Shown: positions 42,946-51,928 of the stretch, one piece after another
Numbering within the stretch: the stretch's first letter is position 1
Layout: every line of letters begins with the position of its first letter
Assembly (NCBI RefSeq): GCF_900170035.1
Contig: NZ_LT828542.1
Location: forward strand, 375,746 to 438,410
Direction of reading: 5' to 3'
Length of the DNA: 62,665 nucleotides
Origin: Desulfamplus magnetovallimortis
Lineage (GTDB): Bacteria; Desulfobacterota; Desulfobacteria; Desulfobacterales; Desulfobacteraceae
The notes under the pieces: generated by a model
Told to the model about the DNA's origin: nothing
Databases searched by the model: none
Seen by the model: the letters and a program-made list of their open reading frames with translations, nothing else
Position numbers and translations under genes: made by a program

Positions 42946-44949
42946 TCAAATCTTAAATCTTCCCACCATCTCTCCCAGTTCCCCTGCAAGAGTGGAAAGG
43001 GATTCCGAGCTTTCATTAACCCTGTGACTCTTTTGAGCCATCTCACCGGCTGATATGTTCACATTTTCAATATCTTTTGTGATTTCATCCGCAACAACAG
43101 CACTTTTGCCAACATTTTCGTTTACTTCCTGAACACCGGTAGATGCCTGGGCAATATTTTCTACAATCTCTCTCGTTGTAAGTGATTGCTCTTCTACAGC
43201 AGTTGCAATGGTACTGATAATTTCATTTACCTCTTGTATGACTTTGGAAATTTCACCAATACCGCTCAATGTTGATGATGAACTTTTTTGAATATCTTCA
43301 ATCTTCTCCTTGATCTCCATGGATGCAACTGATGTCTGCTTGGCAAGTTCCTTGATTTCATTTGCTACAACAGCAAAACCTTTGCCGGCCTCTCCCGCTC
43401 TTGCAGCCTCAATGGTGGCATTCAACGAAAGCAGATTAACCTGTTCAGAAATTTCGGTTATGGTTTCAACCACTTTTCCAATTGCCTGGGCAGCCTCTCC
43501 AAGTTGATTCATTTTAGCGGTTGAATCAGAGACTTTAAGCACCGCACTGTCCGAAATTGCCCTTGCCTGTTCAGCGTTTTTGGCAATCTCATTGATTGTG
43601 GCATTCATCTCTTCAGCAGCCGTTGTAACAGAGTTAAGATTGGTGCTTGACTGCTCCATTGCCGCAGAAGCTGAAGTCATGTTTGAGGTCATCTCCTCGG
43701 CAGCAACAGAAACTGCATCTGCATTTTTGGCTGTCTGCTCTGCACCAGTGGTCATTTGCCCAGAAATTGTTGATAATTCAGTGGCGGATAAAGAGAGCGT
43801 CTCCACTCCCTGTGTGATATCCTTGATCATTTTATGAAGCTTGTCGATAAAGGCATTAAAGGAAACTGACAGCATCCCGATCTCATCTTTACTTGAGACT
43901 TCAAGCCGTTTGGTCAAATCGCCATCCCCTTCCGAGATATCTTCAAGCCCTTTTACAGCAGCGTTAATCGGCTTGGTTATATATAATGCACTGACAAAAA
44001 TTATAATAAAGACAATAATTGATGTAATTGCTGCAATTATTAGATTGTAGGTCATCATATCGTGGACACCCTCAAGGAATTCATCAAGATCCTGGGCAAC
44101 ACCGATACTCCAGCCAGTTGTCTTGATTGGCGCAAACCCTGCTATTTTATATTTTTCCTTGAAAACATACTCTTCAACACCGGATTCACCAGCCATCATT
44201 CTCTCTGTTAGGCGTTCCATCCCTTTTACGCTCTTTAAATCCAGTTTGAACAGAAAATCTTTATTGGGATGTACAATTATTATTCCCTCAGCATTTACCA
44301 TATAAGGATAACCAGTATCACCAATTTTTATTGAAGCAAGTTTATTGGAAAGGGTATCCAATTTCAAAACCATCCCGAAAACACCAAAAAAATATCCTTT
44401 TAATGTTTTAAGGGGGATACTTACAACAACAACAGGATTTCCTGTTGCCCTTGATGCAATGGGTTTTCCAATTACTGTTTTGCCTGATTTTCCTGCAATA
44501 AAGTAATCCCGATCCTTAATATTGATCTTTTTTTCTCTTAAACTTCCACCCATGCTGTCGGTAATAATATTGCCTTTCATATCTGTAATAAAAAGTGACT
44601 CGTAATTTTGTTCAATATTTTTAAATGCATTCATCAGGCGTTTATCAATCAACGTTATTTTTTCCATGCTGCCCTCAACGCCTTTTTCCACTATGGTATT
44701 TATGATATCGCTTATTTGAGGATCAGATGATAGCTCTTTGGCAAATTTGAACTCCTCTTCAAGAAACAGTTCCGTCATGGCAGCCAGATCATCTGCCACC
44801 TGGCTTACCTGTCCTTTGCCTGTCTTTTCAATTGCTTTTGCAGCAGTTTTGGTAGAGACAATTCCCATGCCAAGCATTGGCAGCAACACCATAATCAGTC
44901 CGCCAACAACAAGTTTTGTTCTCAATGTCATGTTTTTGATACTGACCAT
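42946..44949 (-). CDS. Methyl-accepting chemotaxis protein with Cache sensor
   Basis: 667 residues. First membrane helix about 11-31, then a periplasmic dCache-type double sensor (about 35-280), second helix about 285-310, a HAMP domain (about 311-363) and the cytoplasmic signalling hairpin with the conserved tip [40 protein letters not shown]. It reports ligand binding to CheA/CheW and so steers motility. No che genes are nearby. It converges with the small membrane protein gene across the family E element. Confidence 0.94.
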   Translation of the reverse strand: MVSIKNMTLRTKLVVGGLIMVLLPMLGMGIVSTKTAAKAIEKTGKGQVSQVADDLAAMTELFLEEEFKFAKELSSDPQISDIINTIVEKGVEGSMEKITLIDKRLMNAFKNIEQNYESLFITDMKGNIITDSMGGSLREKKINIKDRDYFIAGKSGKTVIGKPIASRATGNPVVVVSIPLKTLKGYFFGVFGMVLKLDTLSNKLASIKIGDTGYPYMVNAEGIIIVHPNKDFLFKLDLKSVKGMERLTERMMAGESGVEEYVFKEKYKIAGFAPIKTTGWSIGVAQDLDEFLEGVHDMMTYNLIIAAITSIIVFIIIFVSALYITKPINAAVKGLEDISEGDGDLTKRLEVSSKDEIGMLSVSFNAFIDKLHKMIKDITQGVETLSLSATELSTISGQMTTGAEQTAKNADAVSVAAEEMTSNMTSASAAMEQSSTNLNSVTTAAEEMNATINEIAKNAEQARAISDSAVLKVSDSTAKMNQLGEAAQAIGKVVETITEISEQVNLLSLNATIEAARAGEAGKGFAVVANEIKELAKQTSVASMEIKEKIEDIQKSSSSTLSGIGEISKVIQEVNEIISTIATAVEEQSLTTREIVENIAQASTGVQEVNENVGKSAVVADEITKDIENVNISAGEMAQKSHRVNESSESLSTLAGELGEMVGRFKI

Positions 44950-45252
44950 AATCTCTCCTTTTTTAATTTTTTAATGTTATGCTTAAATAAATAACAATGA
45001 GCTGTTTTAAATGATAATGTTTTGGTTCTTTGTTAAATTTTAAATATTATTTTTAATTGTAAATAGTTGATATTACTATAAAATAACAATTTGGTCTCTA
45101 TGGTAAAAAAAATCATAAATAATCCTTAAAAAAGTAAGGATTATCTGTTGATAACGATTGATATGTTATGATGGAAAAAGACTTAAAAAGAGTGAGATAC
45201 TTCTGAAAAACTATTGGGGAACAGCGCTAATTATTTATTAACCTGCTTTGGG
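44950..45252. other. Intergenic, nothing recognised
   Basis: AT-rich sequence between the chemoreceptor start and the hybrid regulator stop. No repeat family member, hairpin with T-run, or convincing open frame was found. A chemoreceptor promoter is expected here but no clear consensus was identified. Confidence 0.5.
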
Positions 45253-46854
45253 TCAAAAATCAGCCGGCAGGCGACATTCAAATACTTTCCTGAGTTTTTT
45301 TTCAAGTATGGTGGCAGTAAAGGGTTTTACAATATACTGAGCTACACCAAGAGAAAGAGCACTTGAGACAATATGTTGATCCGATCGGCCTGTTACCATT
45401 ACAAAGGGAATTTTGCACAATGCGCCATCTTCCTTAACATGCTGCAAAAATTCAATGCCATTCAAACCCGGCATGTCGTAATCGGAAATGATCAGACTGA
45501 CTTTTTCGGTTTCAAGATATTTAACAGCTTCAACTGCACTGTCAAGTTTTATGATATTCCTGTAGCCCAAATCCTTTAAAAAACCTGCAATAAGACGCCG
45601 CATCATTGCATAATCATCAACCACAAGAATACGAAATGAATCATTGGAATTTTTCTCATCATCACCTATTTCCTGGACCGGTTCCGCTGTGCTGTATTGA
45701 TTCGGAAGCCTTACAACAAGAGTAGTGCCTTTTTCATCATCAGATGTAAAAGAGATTTTTCCACCCATTGTTAATACAATCAACTGAGCAACATAAGTAC
45801 CAATGCCTTCCCTTTTTTCTTTGCCGTATGTACTGTTTTTTTCAAAAAATGAATCTCGAATTTCCTTGGGAATGATGCCCCTGTTATGGACAAGAATTAT
45901 ATTTTCCTTGTTTTTGTGCTCCAGTGCAATGGTGACCTTGTTACCGTCATATGAGGCCTCCACAGCATTTTTTATAAGATTCAGAAGCAGAGTATAAAAT
46001 AGCGTCTTTTCTCCAGGAATTTCAAAAGAATCTGTCATGGCAGCCGGAATCCCGGCAATTGAAATGGAAAAACCTACATTGCCTGCCATCAGCATGTTTC
46101 TTATATCTCGTTTAATCTGGTACAAAATTTTAATCAAATCAATTGGAACAGGATTAAATTCATATGTCTGATCTTCCATTTTATATAAATCTATGGATTT
46201 ATTAAGTTTTTCCATAACTCTGGAACCGGATGATTCAGCTTTTTTAAGTATCTGCTTTTGCCTGTCGGTGAGGTTATCATCCTTTGATAACAACCTTGGA
46301 ACCTCCATCAAATCATTTAATCCAGTCTGAACCTCATCTCCGGAAAGCTTTTCAAGAAGGGCTTTAAGGCGGACATTTTCTTCCTGAAGCATGCTCTGCA
46401 TAAAGAGTTGATCTCTTGCGTTTTTGACATAAAGATGAGTTCTAATTCTGGCTTTGAGAATAGACGCGCTGACAGGTTCATGGATATAATCCTCAGCCCC
46501 CATGACAAATCCTCTGGCCATATCGTTCTCTTCTCCCTTTTCTGCAACAAAGAGAATTGGAATCTCCATGGTACATTCATTTGCCTTGAGTCGCCGGCAA
46601 AGTTCCCGCCCGTTTTTCTCAGGATTTTTCATGTAAAGTAAAATAAGATCCGGCGGACAAATGGTAATCTCTTCAATGGCTTTCTTTCCATTCAGTGCAA
46701 GCTTTGTTTCATACTCTTCGTTCAATGAATCCACAACAAAATCAATATTGATATCCCTCTCATAGACAATCATGATATTTCTTTTAGGTTTATGCGACTG
46801 AAGTTTCATTGCCATTTTGATTTGATTCCTTAAAGCAACATTTTTAATGAACAA
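45253..46854 (-). CDS. Atypical hybrid regulator: pseudo-receiver, HATPase, receiver
   Basis: 533 residues. The N-terminal receiver-like domain (about 27-145) lacks the phosphoacceptor aspartate (LILLYMKN, Tyr74 where Asp is expected) and the conserved lysine (IHEP at 114-117). A helical region (about 165-235) has no clear phosphoacceptor histidine. A HATPase_c domain follows, with N-box NLIKNAVEAS and an unusual G1 region HNRGIIPKE and FFEKNSTYGKEKREGIGTYVAQL. The C-terminal receiver (about 410-530) is complete (VVDDYAMMRR, LIISDYDMPG, VTGRSD, YIVKPF). It probably receives phosphate from another kinase. Its neighbour is a chemoreceptor, but a link is only inferred. Confidence 0.87.
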   Translation of the reverse strand: MFIKNVALRNQIKMAMKLQSHKPKRNIMIVYERDINIDFVVDSLNEEYETKLALNGKKAIEEITICPPDLILLYMKNPEKNGRELCRRLKANECTMEIPILFVAEKGEENDMARGFVMGAEDYIHEPVSASILKARIRTHLYVKNARDQLFMQSMLQEENVRLKALLEKLSGDEVQTGLNDLMEVPRLLSKDDNLTDRQKQILKKAESSGSRVMEKLNKSIDLYKMEDQTYEFNPVPIDLIKILYQIKRDIRNMLMAGNVGFSISIAGIPAAMTDSFEIPGEKTLFYTLLLNLIKNAVEASYDGNKVTIALEHKNKENIILVHNRGIIPKEIRDSFFEKNSTYGKEKREGIGTYVAQLIVLTMGGKISFTSDDEKGTTLVVRLPNQYSTAEPVQEIGDDEKNSNDSFRILVVDDYAMMRRLIAGFLKDLGYRNIIKLDSAVEAVKYLETEKVSLIISDYDMPGLNGIEFLQHVKEDGALCKIPFVMVTGRSDQHIVSSALSLGVAQYIVKPFTATILEKKLRKVFECRLPADF

Positions 46855-46977
46855 TTCAGGTATGTTATCTTCATAGAATCTCTCAGAGATTTTGAGTAAA
46901 CTTAATTTTTTTTATCCTGCAAGATTTCGTATGAAAAAATCTGAACGAATTTAAAACACTGGGCGAGTTTTTAAATT

Positions 46978-47143
46978 TCTCAAAAGCGACACCTATGGGC
47001 TTTTGAGCCTTGTCAATACTGTCTGAATCAGGATAACCAGGATTTACAGGATAAAAATCCTGAGCATCCTGTAAATCCTGGTTATCCTGATTCAGACAAA
47101 TTCAATAAATGTCAAAAAGGGCAACAAGGTGTCGATTTTGAGT
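46978..47143. mobile_element. Family B element (4-bp duplication AATT)
   Basis: 166 bp, TCTCAAAAGCGACACC to GGTGTCGATTTTGAGT, with AATT at 46974-46977 and 47144-47147. The interior holds GTCTGAATCAGGATAACC and its inverted partner. Confidence 0.87.
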
Positions 47144-47147
47144 AATT

Positions 47148-47545
47148 TATAAAAACCAACTATCTAAAATGACTGTTACCAGAAAACACAATGCCGGAAG
47201 GCTTTCAGATATTATTTGAAGGGAGATAAGAAAAGAAAATCAGATACAAAACAGCAATAATTCCGGTTTGATTGTGCAATTTTTAAGTATAATGGCGATT
47301 GTATATTTAAAGAGAGGACAGGTCAATAAAATGTAGGTGATATCTACAATTTTTATTCATGTTTTGGTTGGAAAGCCATTCATGGAGTACCGTAAAAATA
47401 GATCGTTTTAGTCTGAAATAAAGATTTCAGAAGGGGGCAGAGAGTATGTTTTCCTGCATAGCAATTCAAAAAAATTGATGGTACTCGTGCAATTGGTTCT
47501 GCATATTCAAATTCCGCTGTAAATATGTGTTCTGTTTAAATGATG
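47148..47545. other. Intergenic, nothing firm
   Basis: About 400 bases with no ribosome-binding site plus frame, and no member of the repeat families. The only structure noted is the near-palindrome TGTAGGTGATATCTACA at 47333-47349. Confidence 0.4.
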
Positions 47546-47821
47546 TTAGGACTTGAATAATTCTGAATGTGATCCAGTTCTACGCAATTTCACAACATCT
47601 TCAAATGATTCGTAAATTAATAGCCAATCAGGTTCAATATGACATTCACGTGCTTCACGGTAATCCCCAGTCAATTTGTGGTCTCGATATTTTGAATCAA
47701 GGTCCCCGCCTTCACAAAGAGTATCAATTATACACTTTAGTTTTTCTATATCTTTCAGTTGTTTTTTTATCTTTTTGATATCCTTCTTAAATTGTTTTGT
47801 GATTTGAATTTTTTTCATCAA
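47546..47821 (-). CDS. YafQ/RelE-family mRNA interferase toxin
   Basis: 91 residues. TKQFKKDIKKIKKQ at the N-terminus, HKLTGDYREARECHIEPDWLLIYE in the middle and a C-terminal RTGSHSELF match YafQ, a ribosome-dependent endoribonuclease. The catalytic histidines in DHKLTG, ECHIEP and GSHSELF are in place. The start overlaps the stop of the upstream antitoxin gene (ATGA), the typical coupled arrangement. Confidence 0.92.
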   Translation of the reverse strand: MMKKIQITKQFKKDIKKIKKQLKDIEKLKCIIDTLCEGGDLDSKYRDHKLTGDYREARECHIEPDWLLIYESFEDVVKLRRTGSHSELFKS

Positions 47822-48078
47822 ATCTCCAATTCATCATACAAATCAGAAGGACTTTCATATTCATCCAGGTCTTTCTCTTCCATTGCTTTCCGGGTGATGT
47901 TATTCAATTCTTTTTCAGGAATTTTAACTGAAAACGGAAGGCCTTTTTGAAAAGTGATTTGTTTATAAAAAACATTGATAGCTTGAGAAGGTGTTAAACC
48001 CAAGGATGCTAAAATATGTTCAGCACTGCTTTTCAATTCTGCGTCCATGCGGACTGAAATTGTTGTAGTTTTTGCCAT
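47818..48078 (-). CDS. RelB/DinJ-type antitoxin
   Basis: 86 residues. The ribbon-helix-helix part is KTTTISVRMDAELKSSAEHILASLGLTPSQAINVFYKQITFQKGLPFSVKIPEKE, with a C-terminal acidic tail (LDEYESPSDLYDELEI) that would neutralise the downstream toxin. As first gene it lets the complex autorepress. GGGGGAGG lies before the ATG. It resembles the orphan antitoxin at 42143. Confidence 0.92.
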   Translation of the reverse strand: MAKTTTISVRMDAELKSSAEHILASLGLTPSQAINVFYKQITFQKGLPFSVKIPEKELNNITRKAMEEKDLDEYESPSDLYDELEI

Positions 48079-48197
48079 TATTTCCTCCCCCCAAAATATC
48101 TATATTGTCATACTTTGAGAATACATTGAATCGACAAATTAGTAAACAAACTATTTTGTGGGAGGAAGAGCTTTGCTTAAAAACTTATTACACATTT

Positions 48198-48253
48198 CCC
48201 CCAAAACGACACATATGAACTTTTGAACCTTGTCAATACTGTCTAAATCAAGT
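48198..48253. repeat. Truncated family B copy
   Basis: CCCCCAAAACGACACATATGAAC...CTTGTCAATACTGTCTAAATCA matches the left third of family B and then stops. The rest has been deleted. It lies between the two toxin-antitoxin modules. Confidence 0.6.
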
Positions 48254-48283
48254 ACTTAGTTGACAAAGAACTCCATGAATAAA

Positions 48284-48336
48284 ATGTGTAATTATGTATT
48301 TTTATACTTGACCAACACACAATTACACACTAAAAT
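48284..48336 (+). promoter_or_regulatory. Predicted hicAB promoter with inverted-repeat operator
   Basis: The -35 box TTGACC (48308-48313), a 17-base spacer and the -10 box TAAAAT (48331-48336) lie 32 bases upstream of hicA. ATGTGTAATTATGT (48284-48297) and ACACAATTACACAC (48317-48330) form an inverted repeat matching at 12 of 14 positions. The second arm fills the spacer, as expected for autorepression by HicB. Confidence 0.65.
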
Positions 48337-48368
48337 ACTTTATCCTTAAACGAAAAAGGTGGAAGCAA

Positions 48369-48545
48369 ATGACAAAACGGGAATTGATAAAGCTCTTAAA
48401 AAAGGCCGGTTGGAAATATCTCAGAGAGGGTCGGCATGAAGTCTGGGGTAAAGGCGGAAAAACGGTTCCGCTTCCACGACATGCCGGAGACATCCCAGTG
48501 GGAACCGTCAACAACATTTTGAAGAGAGCAGGTATCAAAAAATAA
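48369..48545 (+). CDS. hicA: HicA-family mRNA interferase toxin
   Basis: 58 residues, too short for many gene finders. MTKRELIKLLKKAGWKYLREG RHEVWGKGGKTVPLPRHAGD, then IPVGTVNNILKRAGI, is the complete HicA double-stranded RNA-binding-like fold. The catalytic His is His23 in GRHEVW. AAGGTGG lies upstream. hicB follows after 61 bases. Translation-independent mRNA cleavage is the expected activity. Confidence 0.93.
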   Translation: MTKRELIKLLKKAGWKYLREGRHEVWGKGGKTVPLPRHAGDIPVGTVNNILKRAGIKK

Positions 48546-48606
48546 GCAACCCTCCCTTTCGAGTGCATCCCGTTTTGACAAACATAAACTAAACATGGAG
48601 GTAAAA

Positions 48607-48999
48607 ATGGAATATTTTTACGCTGTTTTCACAAAAGAAGATGATAATGTTTTGGTTTCAATTCCAGATGTAGAAATTTGTGAGACCTTCGGGAAAACAT
48701 GGAATGAAGCCTATGAAATGGGAGTGGATGCTTTGGCCGCCTGCTTATCAGAACCGGAAACTATCGTACATCCAAAGTCAACCCGTGAATCATTGCAGGC
48801 TGATAATCCTGAATCTGAAATCGTGCCTATTCCGGTTGACGAATCTATCAGAAAAAAATATACAAAAACCAAGCGGTTCAATGTAATTTTTCCTGAAGAT
48901 TTGTTGGTGAGGGTAGATGAATATCGAGCCGGTGCAGGAATGAAGCGATCTCAATTACTTGCAGAAGCAGCGGAACAATACTTAGAGGCGCAAGTATAA
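48607..48999 (+). CDS. hicB: HicB-family antitoxin
   Basis: 130 residues from ATG 48607, which has GGAGG five bases upstream. The in-frame ATG at 48595 has none. The N-terminal partial RNase H-like fold is EYFYAVFTKEDDNVLVSIPDVEICETFGKTWNEAYEMGVDALAACL. The C-terminal ribbon-helix-helix is KRFNVIFPEDLLVRVDEYRAGAGMKRSQLLAEAAEQYLEA, the DNA-binding part for autoregulation. It pairs with hicA. Confidence 0.93.
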   Translation: MEYFYAVFTKEDDNVLVSIPDVEICETFGKTWNEAYEMGVDALAACLSEPETIVHPKSTRESLQADNPESEIVPIPVDESIRKKYTKTKRFNVIFPEDLLVRVDEYRAGAGMKRSQLLAEAAEQYLEAQV

Positions 49000-49005
49000 T
49001 CGAAA

Positions 49006-49035
49006 GTACCTCAGCCTTCGCACTGGCTGAGGTAC
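49006..49035. other. Perfect 11-bp hairpin after hicB
   Basis: GTACCTCAGCC / GGCTGAGGTAC with an eight-base loop lies six bases after the hicB stop. No T-run follows, so it could stabilise the transcript end rather than terminate alone. The rest of 49036-49231 shows only an AACAAAAGGATG.../...TTGTTGAG-type inverted pair around 49150-49217. Confidence 0.5.
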
Positions 49036-49231
49036 AACAAAGGCTACAAGGTTCTTGCGTCCTTAAAATCCGTCAGTATCAAAAAGTGCTTCATCTATTC
49101 CCCACCCAATAAATATATCTCCTTAATTATATGGCAAAATTTCAGTCGAACTCATTCAACAAAAGGATGAAATCGTGGTTCGGCTGTCGCCTCACACGAT
49201 CTATCCTTATTTGTTGAGCGGCTGTTCGCAA

Positions 49232-49462
49232 TCAGGAATCTTTTCTTGCTTCGACAATACGACTCTCCAATCGTAATATAGCTTCCGGTTTTACTGACTC
49301 ACGCTCTTGCAAGACTTTCTCTAACTCTTCAAAAGAGGAATTTCTCAATCTTTTAATTCGTTCATTGAAATCTTTATGTTGAAATTCTGCTTCTTTCTCA
49401 GATAGTTTGTGAATTGTTGGGGTAAGAATTTTTTGGCGTGTTTGAGCATTTAACTTTAACAT
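49232..49462 (-). CDS. Small charged helical protein, uncertain
   Basis: 76 residues, very rich in Lys/Glu/Arg and predicted helical (MLKLNAQTRQKILTP...EEFQHKDF-type pattern). No family recognised. The ATG overlaps the stop of a receiver-domain remnant by seven bases, so translation could once have been coupled. No clear ribosome-binding site is seen. It may be a genuine small gene or a fragment. Confidence 0.35.
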   Translation of the reverse strand: MLKLNAQTRQKILTPTIHKLSEKEAEFQHKDFNERIKRLRNSSFEELEKVLQERESVKPEAILRLESRIVEARKDS

Positions 49463-49736
49463 TTACTGTTCAATGCCTCTCTTACTAATTGTGTAACCTG
49501 CTGCCATGTGAAGGGCTTAAGAAGTATATGACGGACTCCGATATTCTTGAATTTTAAACAGTTTCCTCTCCTGTTCTTTCTGCCTGCAGAAGGTCATAAC
49601 CTGTATGACCATGGCCTGACTTTTCTTGCTGCATCCAGCTGGAAAATTTTAAATTTTTACTGCCATCCGCGTTCGTACCACCTGTTTCAGGATCTCGTTT
49701 CATTGGCATTCCGCAACTTTGACAATTTTTATTCAT
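49456..49736 (-). pseudogene. Chimeric remnant: zinc-ribbon start joined to a receiver-domain end
   Basis: ATG 49736 opens MNKNCQSCGMPMKRDPETGG, then TNADGSKNLK, the start of the small zinc-ribbon proteins. The second CxxC half is missing. It continues as HTGYDLLQAERTGEETV and stops. One frame over, NCLKFKNIGVRHILLKPF, then TWQQVTQLVREALNSKC, is the C-terminal beta5/alpha5 end of a response-regulator receiver, with the LKPF lysine-proline. So two gene fragments plus a frameshift remain. Neither is likely functional. Confidence 0.6.
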
Positions 49737-49851
49737 TCTTCTCTCTCTTTTGTTGGAAAAGTTGGTGGGGTTCCACGTTCCTTGATCTAATAAGTAAACG
49801 ATTCTCTTGATAAATATTTCCAGAAAGTCATCCACAGATTTTGGACACTAC

Positions 49852-49892
49852 TGCATTGTCAAAGCTAAAAATTAGGGTTCGGTTAATTTTAC
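49852..49892. repeat. Truncated family C copy
   Basis: TGCATTGTCAAAGCTAAAAA and TTAGGGTTCGGTTAATT match the left 40 bases of family C, preceded by CTAC. The right part is missing. Further right, 49965-50030 (GGCTGGAGGGTGAGGTAAATG...ACCGATTCCTTAATG) resembles 60375-60415. Confidence 0.65.
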
Positions 49893-50065
49893 TTAAGGAT
49901 TGGCCGTCAAAAACCATCAATGATAAGGCTTTCAGGCACATTGACGGTGCCCCACGAGATTAAATCAACAGTATTGGGGGGCTGGAGGGTGAGGTAAATG
50001 GGCAAGTCATTAAAAACCGATTCCTTAATGCCATTACATCTCATCAATAAGTTAATAATGGAACA

Positions 50066-50983
50066 TTATTTCCATCTATCCATTATAGTTTGATATACAC
50101 CGTTGTTCTGTATTTCATCAAGCCCCTTTGCAAAAAGTTCCGCCTTCTCCTTCCGATCTTTGGGAAAAGCCACATAACGGGGCACCTCTTTTAATATTGT
50201 CGGGAGAAAGCGGATTTTTTCATATTCTCCCTTAAGTTTGGCAGAATAAGAAAGGGTATTAAGATCTCCTATGATCATATCAACCCTGCTGTTCACAAGG
50301 AGCTTGATCAAAAGGTTGTTATCCCGTGCTGTCTCTTTTTTCAAAAATGTGGCTTTGTCAAATTCAGGGGTGTAGGAATACCCCAGTACATGACCTATGG
50401 TATAATTCTTTAGTCCATCAAGGGTTGAATAGTCTTCAATGGGTGATGCGCTATTCACAGCAAAAAGCGTAATTTCTTTACGAAGGGGGCCGACCATCCA
50501 ATACTTTTCAAACCTTTCCGGCTTTCCTGCAAATTGATATCCAAAATCGACCTCGTTGTTATCAACTGAATAGACAACACGTTTCCAAGGTGCCGTAGAT
50601 ATTTCAAATTCAATATTCAAATGATTCAAAACTGCTGTTATCAATTCCGTATCAAGACCAGTTTTATTGCCCGAAGCATCAATAAAATTATACGGAGGAA
50701 ATTCTTTTTCGCATATTAAATGCCATTTTTCATCGTCATTTTTTTTTGAGTCAGCAGAGCTTGCTGATTGAGAAATAGTGTCCATTATGTTGTTTGATTT
50801 TTCAGCAACCTTTTCAGGGGGTAACTCTCCATGTTCAGGAGAAAACGCTTTGCTGCTTTCTGATTGACTTAAGATGATAGCACCATTATCAATGGCTCCT
50901 GATTCATTCAAGTAATATGCTTTATATATATAAATAGAAAATATAGCACAACAAATTGCAACAATAACAACGTTTTTTTTCAT
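50066..50983 (-). CDS. Membrane-anchored solute-binding protein, family 3
   Basis: 305 residues. The uncleaved-looking N-terminal segment MKKNVVIVAICCAIFSIYIY is followed by an about 70-residue Ser-rich linker, then an SBP_bac_3 domain (HLICEKEFPPYNFIDASGNKTGLDTELITAVLNHLNIEFEISTAPWKRVVYSVDNNEVDFGYQF...). No permease is adjacent, so it may act as a sensor, or as the binding part of a transporter encoded elsewhere. It is only distantly similar to the family 3 protein at 36582-37328. Confidence 0.83.
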   Translation of the reverse strand: MKKNVVIVAICCAIFSIYIYKAYYLNESGAIDNGAIILSQSESSKAFSPEHGELPPEKVAEKSNNIMDTISQSASSADSKKNDDEKWHLICEKEFPPYNFIDASGNKTGLDTELITAVLNHLNIEFEISTAPWKRVVYSVDNNEVDFGYQFAGKPERFEKYWMVGPLRKEITLFAVNSASPIEDYSTLDGLKNYTIGHVLGYSYTPEFDKATFLKKETARDNNLLIKLLVNSRVDMIIGDLNTLSYSAKLKGEYEKIRFLPTILKEVPRYVAFPKDRKEKAELFAKGLDEIQNNGVYQTIMDRWK

Positions 50984-51063
50984 TTAAAATCCCCTAATAT
51001 TTTTAGAAAGTTACAACTACAATGCTAAATCAGCATCTTTTTACAAATTTGCAATAAAAATGA

Positions 51064-51807
51064 CTATTTGTCCCCTTTCAATATTTCAGTACTGTATCCC
51101 CATCCTTTGCAGGATGGAACATCAATTAGAATAAAATCAGAATCCTCTTGAGCATTAACAATCAGTTGATTCTCAATATCAATTCGCGCTTGATCTTTTG
51201 AAACCAGCATTTTATCGTTGGCTAAAATACATCCTTCTGTCAAATATAAAAAAATTCGCCTGCCATCAGTAAATTTATGAATTACATCCTTTCCTTTGTC
51301 CAGTTTACAGCGGTAAATAGTGGCGTTACTGTGAAACGTGACAGCCCCTGGTATTTTTTGCCCTGATGCAACAGGAAATAGTTTGTTGTGCCATTCTTGG
51401 GTATCGAATCTCTTTTGATCATATGATGGGGCAAGTCCAGCTTCATCGGGATAAATCCATATTTGATAAAAATGCACCGGAATTTCAGCAAGGTTATATT
51501 CAGAGTGCGTTAATCCTGTACCTGCTGACATTCTTTGAACATCACCAGCTTTTATAACAGTTTCATTTCCCATACTATCTTTATGGGTCATTTCGCCATC
51601 CAGCACGATTGTTATAATTTCCATCTCTTCATGAGGATGTGTTGGAAATCCTGAGCCAGGATCAACAATATCGTCATTGAAAACTCTCAATGCTCCAAAT
51701 TGAATATTCTGGGGATCATAGTAGTTTGAAAATGAGAAGAGCCAATATGTTTTTAACCAGCCAAAATCAGAGAAATGACGATTATCTGCTTTAACTATTT
51801 GTATCAT
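51064..51807 (-). CDS. Pirin-family bicupin
   Basis: 247 residues. The N-terminal pirin cupin carries the metal ligands in THPHEEMEIITIVLDGEMTHKDSMGN (His, His, His) and GTGLTHSEYN (Glu nearby), as in YhhW, which has quercetinase-like activity. The C-terminal cupin (VASGQKIPGAVTFHSNATIYRCKLDKGKDV) lacks clear metal ligands. Cytosolic redox/iron-responsive roles are known for pirins. The physiological substrate here is unknown. It stands alone between a solute-binding protein and an FMN-binding lipoprotein. Confidence 0.9.
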   Translation of the reverse strand: MIQIVKADNRHFSDFGWLKTYWLFSFSNYYDPQNIQFGALRVFNDDIVDPGSGFPTHPHEEMEIITIVLDGEMTHKDSMGNETVIKAGDVQRMSAGTGLTHSEYNLAEIPVHFYQIWIYPDEAGLAPSYDQKRFDTQEWHNKLFPVASGQKIPGAVTFHSNATIYRCKLDKGKDVIHKFTDGRRIFLYLTEGCILANDKMLVSKDQARIDIENQLIVNAQEDSDFILIDVPSCKGWGYSTEILKGDK

Positions 51808-51865
51808 ATAATAATACCTCCTTAAAAATCGCTAAAATATGCTAATTATTATTTCTTATCGGTAA

Positions 51866-51919
51866 CAAAAAAAATAGCCGGCAACTGCCCATAAATCAAA
51901 GTGGGCATCTGTCCGGCTA
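51866..51919 (-). terminator. Intrinsic terminator of the FMN-binding lipoprotein gene
   Basis: On the minus strand TAGCCGG and CCGGCTA form the outer stem, TGCCCA and TGGGCA the inner one, followed by a run of eight T. It lies directly after the stop codon at 51929. Confidence 0.85.
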
Positions 51920-51928
51920 AACGTTGGA

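Noticed and set aside
47148-47545. A tRNA or riboswitch in the gap before the yafQ toxin gene
   Set aside because: No cloverleaf arms, CCA end or known aptamer core was found by eye.
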